The position numbers and the translations under genes were made by a program. From Anaerolineae bacterium (GTDB lineage Bacteria > Chloroflexota > Anaerolineae > Aggregatilineales > Phototrophicaceae): a stretch of DNA of 7,385 nt. Positions 1 to 5,228 of this stretch are shown here, in pieces. The notes beneath the pieces were generated by a model. The model made no database searches. It was not told the origin of the DNA and saw nothing but the letters and a program-made list of their open reading frames with translations. The stretch is from NCBI GenBank assembly GCA_028284565.1, contig JANQRM010000479.1:1-7385 (forward strand), given 5' to 3'. Every line of letters begins with the position of its first letter. The stretch's first letter is position 1.

Positions 1-185
1 AAGATGACATCGGTAATAAAGGGTGCAAGTGCAGAAATCAACGTTAATATCAGAATGATGATTAACGAAGTCAACGTGAGTTTATCGCGCCAGATAGAAC
101 GCAGAGCTTTCCTAGTCAGTGATTCGCTCACTAACAATTCATCATTTTTCTTGAGTTTGACGACATCCGCCGTTGCTGTGGTCAT
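1..185 (-). CDS. ABC transporter permease, DppC/OppC-like, N-terminal fragment
   Basis: Only the first 61 codons are present; the gene runs off the left edge. Translation from the ATG at 185 gives a polar cytoplasmic N-terminus of about 35 residues (start MTTATADVVKLKKNDELL) with an RKALRSIWRDK stretch. A hydrophobic segment follows, about residues 38-57 (LTSLIIILILTLISALAPF). This layout matches the N-terminal region of DppC/OppC-type permeases, in which a basic amphipathic stretch precedes the first membrane helix. A good ribosome site (AGAAGGAA, around 194-201) lies upstream of the ATG. The gene begins 24 nt after the stop of the DppB-like permease on the same strand, as expected for the second permease of a peptide-type importer. 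The family call rests on this fragment plus operon context. The EAA loop that would confirm it lies outside the window. Confidence 0.85.
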   Translation of the reverse strand, partial: MTTATADVVKLKKNDELLVSESLTRKALRSIWRDKLTLTSLIIILILTLISALAPFITDVI

Positions 186-209
186 CCGATTCGTTCCTTC
201 TGTGTTGTT

Positions 210-1337
210 TTAATCGTAGCGAATTCGTGGGTCAATCATAGCGTAGGGAATATCTGAAATCAGATACCCCAAGATGGTGGCAATAGCAGAATAGACCACG
301 ACAATCATTACGACCGGAAAATCGCGTTGTCCAACGGCATTCACAGCCAAACGCCCCACACCAGGCCACGAGAAGACCGTTTCTGTCACCGCCGCCCCGC
401 TCAATAAAAAGGTAATCGAGGGACCCAAAAAGGTTGCAATCGGTATCAGCGCATTCTTCATCCCATGACGAATCCAGACATCCCGATCCTTCAATCCTTT
501 CGAGCGTGCTGTGCGGATATAATCTTGGCTGACAATATCGAGCATCGAAGCCCGCATAAACCTTGAATATCCGGCAACAGCCCCCGCCGCCAACACAATC
601 GTCGGCAGTATGAGATATTCTAGACGGTCAAATATCGGCGGACAGGTCGGGTCAAGAGTCGTGCGACATCGGTCTCCTAGGGGCAAGATATCCAACGCAG
701 ACCCAAATATCAATAACAGCAGGAGTCCTAGCCAGAAGTTGGGTAGGGCATTCACTATAACCGCCCCAACACGACTCACCTGGTCAAAACTCTTGCCATG
801 ATAAACTGCGGCAGCGACTCCAATGCTCACACCAAAGACCACACCCACTAATAGGGAGGTCAGCCCAAGTTCCAATGTAGCGGGTAATCGCTCGACCAGC
901 ACATCCATCGCCGGACGTTTATGGAAGAAAGAATTCCCAAAATCGCCACGCAAGATGCCAAAATTATCTCCAGGGGGGAGACGCTGGAGAATCACATCGC
1001 CCGTTTCAGGGTCAACAAGCGGTTTCCCATTCTCATCCAATTCCGGTCCCCAAAGGTCAATAAAGAATACACTCGCATCGGCAAGTCCATCATCGTCCGT
1101 GTCCCAGCGCATCCAATCATCGCCAAGTAACCAACGGAGATATTGGACGGGTAAGGGATCATTCACCCCCAAGCGAATCTTCAGCTCTTCTTTTTCACGG
1201 GGCTTCATACGGTTATTAAACGCCAATGCTTCGACAGGTCCACCGGGGACTGCCGACATTAATAAATAAGATAAAATCGTAATACCAAAAAAGATGGGAA
1301 TCGCCTGAATTAAGCGACGAATGACATATTTAACCAT
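210..1337 (-). CDS. ABC transporter permease, DppB/OppB-like, with an extracellular insertion
   Basis: Inner-membrane permease subunit of a peptide/nickel-class ABC importer, 375 aa from the ATG at 1337. About six membrane helices are visible, near residues 9-29, 155-179, 190-215, 241-260, 297-320 and 342-365. The EAA loop that contacts the ATPase lies at about 272-299 (DYIRTARSKGLKDRDVWIRH, then KNALIP). The family-typical C-terminal DPRIRYD is present. The N-terminal MVKYVIRRLIQAIPIFFGI is typical of DppB. Most DppB proteins are about 310-340 aa. The extra length here is an insertion at about 73-126 between helix 1 and the GDFGNSF segment, placed outside the cell by topology. It contains D-T-D-D-D-G-L-A-D (79-87), which resembles a calcium-binding loop. 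It lies 73 nt downstream of the binding-protein gene and 24 nt upstream of the second permease. Substrate (peptide, sugar or other) cannot be read from the sequence. Confidence 0.95.
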   Translation of the reverse strand: MVKYVIRRLIQAIPIFFGITILSYLLMSAVPGGPVEALAFNNRMKPREKEELKIRLGVNDPLPVQYLRWLLGDDWMRWDTDDDGLADASVFFIDLWGPELDENGKPLVDPETGDVILQRLPPGDNFGILRGDFGNSFFHKRPAMDVLVERLPATLELGLTSLLVGVVFGVSIGVAAAVYHGKSFDQVSRVGAVIVNALPNFWLGLLLLLIFGSALDILPLGDRCRTTLDPTCPPIFDRLEYLILPTIVLAAGAVAGYSRFMRASMLDIVSQDYIRTARSKGLKDRDVWIRHGMKNALIPIATFLGPSITFLLSGAAVTETVFSWPGVGRLAVNAVGQRDFPVVMIVVVYSAIATILGYLISDIPYAMIDPRIRYD

Positions 1338-1343
1338 ACAACA

Positions 1344-1349
1344 CACCTC
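1344..1349 (-). promoter_or_regulatory. Ribosome binding site that decides the DppB-like start
   Basis: On the minus strand GAGGTG (1349-1344) is followed by TGTTGT and then ATG at 1337. The GAGG core therefore sits 8 nt before that ATG, an ideal distance. An in-frame GTG at 1346, three codons earlier, overlaps the Shine-Dalgarno itself and cannot be served by it. The ATG at 1337 is therefore preferred. Confidence 0.75.
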
Positions 1350-1359
1350 ATGATGGGAG

Positions 1360-1381
1360 ACTCCCCGCCGAAGCAGGGAGT
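1360..1381 (-). other. Intercistronic hairpin with a cUUCGg tetraloop
   Basis: In the minus-strand transcript the arms ACTCCCTGC and GCGGGGAGT form a 9-bp stem with one G-U pair around a UUCG loop closed by C-G, the extra-stable cUUCGg tetraloop. It lies in the 73-nt gap between the binding-protein stop (1411) and the permease start (1337). No T-run follows it, so it is not a canonical terminator. In other binding-protein-dependent transporter operons, similar hairpins protect the upstream mRNA from 3' exonucleases and help give excess binding protein over permease. That role is inferred here. A second short dyad, GGGA-GTC-TCCC, overlaps its 3' arm and could compete with it. Confidence 0.7.
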
Positions 1382-1410
1382 TCGTTTAACTTAACAGAAA
1401 ACGACGTTGC

Positions 1411-3135
1411 CTATTCGTCCGTTGTCCAAGCGTCAATGTTCCAACGTGAACCGCCAGCTTTGGGGTCCCAGTTTTCGACATCGGGTTGGGCGGCAAGCAC
1501 GACATTGGAGGTACTAATCCAAATCCATGGGGATTCATCGCGCAAGATTTCATAGACTTCACCGTAAAGGACTTTGCGTTCTTCAATATCACATCCCGGT
1601 AAGGTGCGTGCTTGTTCGATCAGTTCCGTCACACGCGGGTTGCTGTAAGATTGAGTATTGAAACCCGAGCCAACAACATCAGCACCCGGCAAGAAGATGT
1701 CCGTCATGGCATCAGGATTGGCTGGGGTAGCCAGATTCCAGAAGACACCAATCGCGTCATACGTCTGCCCGGTTAATTGCTCAACCAACAGGTTAAAGTC
1801 AAGGAATTCAAGCGTGATGTCGAAACCGATAGCATTCCATTGGGATTGCATAATCGTGTAGAGGGCTTCTTGTGAGGTATTCCCCGCATTCGTTGCAACA
1901 GTTATGGCTAAGGGCGTACCTTCTTCTGAGTGAAGGCAACCATTACATTCACGGACACCATCGCCATCGTTGTCAATCCAGCCAGCCTCATCTAACAATT
2001 CTCCAGCACGGTCTGCGTCGAAGGGATAGGGTTCTAAACCTTCTGGGAAGCTCCAGTCTGTCGGACGGACGTGTGAAGCAACCTCAACACCCGTACCAAA
2101 GAATGCACCCTCGTTGATTTCTTCAAAGTTCAACGCATAGTTTAGAGCTTGACGAACACGTACATCACCCAAGACCGGGTGGCTTCCTTGCTCGACAACA
2201 TTGCCATCTGCATCCAAGCCGTCAACTGGGTTGTTGGGGTCTGCGGTATTCAAGGATAAGAAGCGAATCGTACCAGCGGGTGTTTCAAACACTTGGTATT
2301 CGCCAGCCGCGCCACGTGCCAGAACATCATCACGATTGGCTTGCGGAACGCTATCGAGGAAGGTGATTTCGCCTGCAAAGAATTGTTCCATCTGAACCAC
2401 TTGGTCGGTCACAATCTTGTAAATCCAACCAGCGGGAACAACTGAACCCAATTCAGCATCTGGGAAGGCTGGGTTAGCCAGCAATGTGGTTTGTTCACCG
2501 GGACGGAAGTTGCTGAAGTTGAAACCTTCACCACCCGTCACCGTCGGGTTGAGATTGTAAGGATTTTCTTCCATATTGGCGAAGTCATCACCAAAGACTT
2601 CTTCAAAGATGTGTGCTGGCACGGGTGTGACAGGACTGAGGACATCAATCGCTGTACAAGTTTGTTCCGTGAACACAATCTCCAACGTGTAGTCATCAAT
2701 GGCTTCGTAGCTTGCGATACTATCGATGAGTTGTTGGCGAGGGGATGTAGTTTCACCACTCAACGCGGCATCGAGGAACCAGATGACAACAGCGGGGGTA
2801 ATCGAAACCCCCTCGCTCCATGTTAGGTCTTCGCGTAATTGGAAGGTGTAGGTAACGCCATCATCCGCGATATCCCAGCTTTCCACCAAACCACCCTTTG
2901 CGCCACCTTCATATTGAATGGAATCAGAATCCACTGCAATGAAGTCTGGGAACACACGGTCAATCACGTCTTGTGACGGACCATCATTCACGATGATTGG
3001 ATTGAATGTCTTGGGGTCATCACCAAAATTGGGTTCGATGATAGGTCCCCCACTCCCTGTCTCTTGCGCCGATACCGCCATAACGAGGGTAAATAGCATT
3101 AGAGATAGGGTGATTAAATGAATAAATTTCTTCAT
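1411..3135 (-). CDS. ABC transporter extracellular substrate-binding protein, peptide/nickel class (SBP_bac_5)
   Basis: A 574-aa binding protein that should capture substrate outside the membrane and deliver it to the permeases downstream. A Sec signal peptide spans about residues 1-23: MKKF, a hydrophobic core, then AVSA before QETGSGG. There is no lipobox cysteine. The mature start carries D-P-K-T-F-N-P (40-46), the usual opening of this family (DPxTLNP). The segment ESWDIADDGVTYTFQLRED (85-103) and the following WSEGVSITPAVVIW (106-119) are the classic family signature. DVRVRQALNYAL (324-335) and the loop D-N-D-G-D-G-V (388-394) are also typical. Four cysteines remain in the mature protein (160, 397, 400, 515); 397 and 400 form a CNGC pair that could be a disulfide. 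The ATG at 3135 has AGGAGA about 10 nt upstream. It is first in the operon, divergent from an Lrp-type regulator. Ligand is unknown. Confidence 0.95.
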   Translation of the reverse strand: MKKFIHLITLSLMLFTLVMAVSAQETGSGGPIIEPNFGDDPKTFNPIIVNDGPSQDVIDRVFPDFIAVDSDSIQYEGGAKGGLVESWDIADDGVTYTFQLREDLTWSEGVSITPAVVIWFLDAALSGETTSPRQQLIDSIASYEAIDDYTLEIVFTEQTCTAIDVLSPVTPVPAHIFEEVFGDDFANMEENPYNLNPTVTGGEGFNFSNFRPGEQTTLLANPAFPDAELGSVVPAGWIYKIVTDQVVQMEQFFAGEITFLDSVPQANRDDVLARGAAGEYQVFETPAGTIRFLSLNTADPNNPVDGLDADGNVVEQGSHPVLGDVRVRQALNYALNFEEINEGAFFGTGVEVASHVRPTDWSFPEGLEPYPFDADRAGELLDEAGWIDNDGDGVRECNGCLHSEEGTPLAITVATNAGNTSQEALYTIMQSQWNAIGFDITLEFLDFNLLVEQLTGQTYDAIGVFWNLATPANPDAMTDIFLPGADVVGSGFNTQSYSNPRVTELIEQARTLPGCDIEERKVLYGEVYEILRDESPWIWISTSNVVLAAQPDVENWDPKAGGSRWNIDAWTTDE

Positions 3136-3163
3136 ACCTTAAGCTCTCCTTGCTTAAAATTTG

Positions 3164-3192
3164 TATGTATAGTAGGCAGTGAAGATTGCCAA
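3164..3192 (-). promoter_or_regulatory. Candidate promoter of the transporter operon
   Basis: Reading the minus strand, TTGGCA (3192-3187) differs from the -35 consensus TTGACA by one base. It is followed after 17 nt by TACATA (3169-3164), or after 15 nt by TATACA (3171-3166), as the -10. Transcription would begin near 3155-3160, giving a leader of roughly 20 nt that still contains the AGGAGA ribosome site at 3150-3145. The -35 box is good, the -10 is weak, and the choice between the two -10 frames is open. Confidence 0.35.
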
Positions 3193-3212
3193 CTGTCATT
3201 GTATTGAGGGCT

Positions 3213-3319
3213 TTTCCATGCGTATAAGACCACGCTAGCCCAAGCCTTTCTTTACCCAATAAGTCCATTAGAGATAAGTTGGCACGACTTGGAACTAGAA
3301 TTGTGGTCTGATATGGAGG
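3213..3319. repeat. Imperfect inverted repeat in the divergent region
   Basis: Nested complementary blocks occur in matching order. AGACCAC (3227-3233) pairs with GTGGTCT (3303-3309). CTAG (3235-3238) pairs with CTAG (3295-3298), and CCAAG (3240-3244) pairs with CTTGG (3288-3292). Outside them CCA (3216-3218) pairs with TGG (3314-3316), and TAT (3223-3225) with ATA (3311-3313). The unpaired bases between blocks are few. A single 7-bp match is expected by chance in a region this size; the nested order makes it more notable. It could be a structured DNA site for the adjacent regulator, or a chance fold. Confidence 0.35.
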
Positions 3320-3409
3320 TTGACTTTGTAACAATAGGGAAAACTGGTGATTTTTCGATGGAATCGATTGATTAGCAAAAGAACTGACGCAAAAAAGCAC
3401 GACACACAT

Positions 3410-3415
3410 TATAAT
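3410..3415 (+). promoter_or_regulatory. Candidate -10 box of the Lrp-type regulator gene
   Basis: A perfect TATAAT lies 50 nt before the regulator's ATG at 3466. No good -35 is found at 16-18 nt; the nearest partial match is CTGACG at 3384-3389, with a 20-nt spacer. Transcription from about 3422 would give a leader near 44 nt. Weak -35 boxes are common at activator-dependent or autoregulated promoters, but this one may simply be weak. Confidence 0.4.
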
Positions 3416-3465
3416 CTTTTGTATTACGAGACTTCTCCCCCGCACCCCCTACAATAGGAAACACC

Positions 3466-3948
3466 ATGAAACGTGGTCTGTATGAACAAGGCTTTGATGA
3501 GCTTGACCGAGCAATTTTGGAAGAATTGCAAGTCAACGGTCGTATGAGCAATGCTGACCTCGCACGGAAAGTTCATCTGTCACAGCCAGCCATCCACCAA
3601 CGCCTCAAGAAGTTGGAAAAACGGGGCATTATTAAGCGTGTGGTGGCGGTGCTGAATAGACAGGCGATTGGCTATGACTTGTTAGGATTCATCCACGTGA
3701 GCCTAGAAAGTCATCTACCAGAGTCGATGCAAGCCTTCCAGCAAGCGATTTGTGAGATGGATGCCGTGCTGGAGTGTCATCATCTCACGGGCGATTATGA
3801 TGTCTTGCTCAAAGTTGTCGCACTCGATCATCAAGACTTGGAGCGGCTGGTGTATGAGAAGATTATGAACTTGCCGGGGGTGCAACGCATCCAGACCAAC
3901 GTCGTCGTACGGGAGGTAAAAGATACGGATGTGTTGTCGTTGAGGTAG
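3466..3948 (+). CDS. Lrp/AsnC-family transcriptional regulator
   Basis: A 160-aa DNA-binding regulator of the leucine-responsive (feast/famine) family, the usual family length. An N-terminal winged helix-turn-helix spans about residues 11-60: FDELDRAILEELQVNGRMSN, then ADLARKVHLSQPAIHQRLKK as the HTH core, then LEKRGIIKRVVAVLN. A C-terminal RAM/ligand domain follows (about 68-150), with LLGFIHVSLE and the hallmark HLTGDYDVLLKVVAL (106-120) near the effector pocket at the dimer interface. Such proteins form dimers to octamers and respond to amino acids or related small molecules. The ATG has AGGA at 3456-3459, 6 nt away. The gene is transcribed away from the peptide-class importer, so control of that operon and of itself is the simplest reading. 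The acyl-metabolism genes 266 nt downstream on the same strand are a second possible target. Effector unknown. Confidence 0.95.
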   Translation: MKRGLYEQGFDELDRAILEELQVNGRMSNADLARKVHLSQPAIHQRLKKLEKRGIIKRVVAVLNRQAIGYDLLGFIHVSLESHLPESMQAFQQAICEMDAVLECHHLTGDYDVLLKVVALDHQDLERLVYEKIMNLPGVQRIQTNVVVREVKDTDVLSLR

Positions 3949-4061
3949 TTTTTGGATGTTAGTTGTTAGGGGTTATTTTTAGTCTCAGTAAGTTCCGAAA
4001 TAGTTTTTATCAGCAACTTTTAACTGAAAACATACGGCATTTAGACGGTTTTTGAACCAAA

Positions 4062-4154
4062 AGTGGCGAAATAGCGTGGACAAAAAACGCAAAAACCCTC
4101 ACAAACGACCTAAATTACCCCAATTTGCGCCATTTTCGTCCATTTCATGCCACT
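4062..4154. repeat. Long imperfect inverted repeat upstream of the KAS III-like gene
   Basis: Five complementary blocks are nested in order. AGTGGC (4062-4067) pairs with GCCACT (4149-4154). GAAA (4068-4071) pairs with TTTC (4143-4146), and TGGAC (4077-4081) with GTCCA (4138-4142). An A-run (4082-4087) faces TTTT (4133-4136), and CGCAAA (4088-4093) pairs with TTTGCG (4124-4129). About 25 base pairs form across two arms of roughly 32 nt, with a loop of about 30 nt. It could be a structured leader, a terminator-like fold without a T-run, a regulator-binding region, or the remnant of a small palindromic element. I cannot tell which. Confidence 0.5.
4112..4126. promoter_or_regulatory. Perfect 15-bp dyad AAATT-N5-AATTT, candidate operator
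   Basis: Two 5-bp arms are exactly complementary around ACCCC. The 15-bp, AT-rich, 5-5-5 layout fits Lrp/AsnC operator geometry, and the regulator gene ends 163 nt upstream. A partial dyad of the same layout (AAGTT-N5-GACTT, 3276-3290) lies in the divergent region before the regulator. Assignment as an operator is inference; AT-rich dyads of this size also arise by chance. Confidence 0.3.
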
Positions 4155-4169
4155 AAATACGCAATTAAA

Positions 4170-4206
4170 TATAACTTATCATTAGTAATTTGATATTATT
4201 TAGGAA
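4170..4206 (+). promoter_or_regulatory. Candidate promoter and ribosome site of the KAS III-like gene
   Basis: TATAAC (4170-4175) matches the -10 consensus at five of six bases. TGA-TATTAT (4191-4199) looks like an extended -10. Neither has a clear -35. AGGAA (4202-4206) is the ribosome site, with the AGGA core 9 nt before the ATG at 4215. Because the extended -10 would start RNA at about the Shine-Dalgarno itself, the TATAAC box is the more likely one to give a normal leader. Confidence 0.35.
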
Positions 4207-4214
4207 CACTTTTT

Positions 4215-5228
4215 ATGACCTCAACCTCTGTCGGAATTGTCGGAATCGGGACCTATTTTCCACCGACAATTGAACGTGCCAATGACCTTGTAGACATCAC
4301 TGGAATCCCAGAACACATCCTCCGTGAGAAGATGGGAATCCGCCAACGTCATATCGCCGATGATGAAAACACAGTGACTCATATGGCATCACAAGCCTCT
4401 ATGGAAGCAATCCAACAAGCGGAGATTGACCCCACTCAAATCGGACTGGTTGTCTCGCACGGGAGCGAACATAAAGACCATCTGGTATGGAATGCGGCGG
4501 GGAAGATTCAGCATAATGTGGGTGCGGTCAACGGATTTGCATTTGAGCTATATGCCTTGTGTGCAGGTGCGCCGATTGCGTTGAACATGGTCAAGAGCAT
4601 GATGCTCACCGATGACAATTTAGATTATGCACTCCTTGCCGCTGGAAGCCGAGAGAACGACCTCATCAATTTTCAGAATCAACGGTCTCGTTTCATGTTC
4701 AATTTTGGGGCAGGGGGCGGGGCGATGGTACTGAACCGTGGTGCAGATAAGAACGTGCTACTGGGTGCATCAGCGATTACGGATGGTAGTCTGTCGGAAG
4801 CGGTGGTGTTGACTCGCGAGGCAATTGGTGATGGACAACCGATTGTGGGGGAGTTGCACGGACGTTTAGATGTGACTGACCCGACGTATATGGCTGAACG
4901 GCTGGGAGCGACTTCGCTTGATAATTTTGTGAAGGTCATCCGTGAAGCGGTTGAGAAGAGCGATGCTTCTTTGGGTGATGTTACCTTTTTGGGAATCACA
5001 CATATGAAGCGGTCTTTCTATCGGGAAATATTGTCGGCGGTTGGACTAACCGAAGAACAATCTGTCTATTTAGAAGATTATGGGCATGTGCAAAGTGTTG
5101 ACCAAGCGATTGCGATTGAATTGGGGCTGGCACAGGGCAAAATACAAGATGGGGATTTGATTGTACTGGCGGGTGCTGGCACAGGCTACACATGGAGTGC
5201 GATTGCGGTGCGTTGGGGGCAAGTCTGA
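4215..5228 (+). CDS. KAS III / HMG-CoA-synthase-fold enzyme (3-oxoacyl-ACP synthase III-like) with an atypical active site
   Basis: A 337-aa thiolase-superfamily enzyme of FabH-like length. The start SVGIVGIGTYFPP and the segment KMGIRQRHIADDENT (39-53) match the FabH/HMG-synthase opening. The nucleophile is Cys116 in ELYALCAGAP, where acyl groups are normally held as a thioester. The second catalytic residue is probably His263 in GITHMKRSF, in the place of FabH's PHQAN. The C-terminal block YGHVQS...GDLIVLAGAGTGYTW aligns with FabH's HGNTSA...GQLVLLEAFGGGFTW, which puts His291 where FabH has its catalytic Asn. A Cys-His-His set is thus suggested instead of Cys-His-Asn. The glycine loop NFGAGGGAMVL (163-173) is normal. 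The gene overlaps the downstream acyl-CoA ligase by 1 nt, so its acyl donor may be the CoA ester made by that ligase. It may condense, transfer or hydrolyse acyl groups; ordinary fatty-acid initiation is less likely. The fold is secure, the reaction is not. Confidence 0.9.
   Translation: MTSTSVGIVGIGTYFPPTIERANDLVDITGIPEHILREKMGIRQRHIADDENTVTHMASQASMEAIQQAEIDPTQIGLVVSHGSEHKDHLVWNAAGKIQHNVGAVNGFAFELYALCAGAPIALNMVKSMMLTDDNLDYALLAAGSRENDLINFQNQRSRFMFNFGAGGGAMVLNRGADKNVLLGASAITDGSLSEAVVLTREAIGDGQPIVGELHGRLDVTDPTYMAERLGATSLDNFVKVIREAVEKSDASLGDVTFLGITHMKRSFYREILSAVGLTEEQSVYLEDYGHVQSVDQAIAIELGLAQGKIQDGDLIVLAGAGTGYTWSAIAVRWGQV

Larger units (their letters stand above)
3136..3465. promoter_or_regulatory. 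Divergent intergenic region between the transporter operon and the Lrp-type regulator
   Basis: These 330 nt hold no convincing gene. They must contain the promoters for the minus-strand transporter operon and probably for the plus-strand regulator. I see candidate promoter boxes near each end, an imperfect inverted repeat in the middle (3213-3319), and a 15-bp partial dyad AAGTT-N5-GACTT at 3276-3290. The dyad has the 5-5-5 layout usual for Lrp/AsnC operators, with 4 of 5 arm positions matching. Lrp-family genes often sit divergent to a target they control, so this is the most likely place for the regulator to bind. That assignment is inference. Confidence 0.6.
3949..4214. promoter_or_regulatory. 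Intergenic region upstream of the synthase-ligase-hydrolase genes
   Basis: These 266 nt are noncoding and AT-rich, especially near the right end. I see no clear intrinsic terminator after the regulator gene. A small hairpin GGTT-TTTG-AACC occurs at 4047-4058. The main structure is a long imperfect inverted repeat (4062-4154) with a perfect AT-rich dyad in its loop (4112-4126). Promoter-like sequence follows at 4170-4199. The gap suggests that the three downstream genes have their own promoter and are not simply read through from the regulator. Confidence 0.6.

Noticed and set aside
823..1269. 148-codon plus-strand frame
   Set aside because: It lies wholly antisense to the DppB-like permease, is Ser/Pro-rich in the way of shadow frames, and has no family resemblance.
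2491..2826. 111-codon plus-strand frame
   Set aside because: It is antisense inside the binding-protein gene, whose family motifs are unbroken here.
3020..3445. 141-codon minus-strand frame with a hydrophobic N-terminus (KIIMCVVLFCVSSFA) resembling a signal peptide
   Set aside because: It overlaps the start of the binding-protein gene in another frame and has no recognisable family. Its remaining sequence lacks domain character, and it occupies the region that must hold the divergent promoters.
4062..4154. Integron attC site or intrinsic terminator
   Set aside because: The arms lack the attC box pattern (RYYYAAC/GTTRRRY), no integrase or cassette context is seen, and no T-run follows the stem on either strand.
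5192..5227. Upstream in-frame ATG extending the ligase by 12 residues
   Set aside because: The extra residues (MECDCGALGASL) lie inside the synthase gene and do not resemble a ligase N-terminus. The ATG at 5228 has coupling and a G-rich ribosome site.
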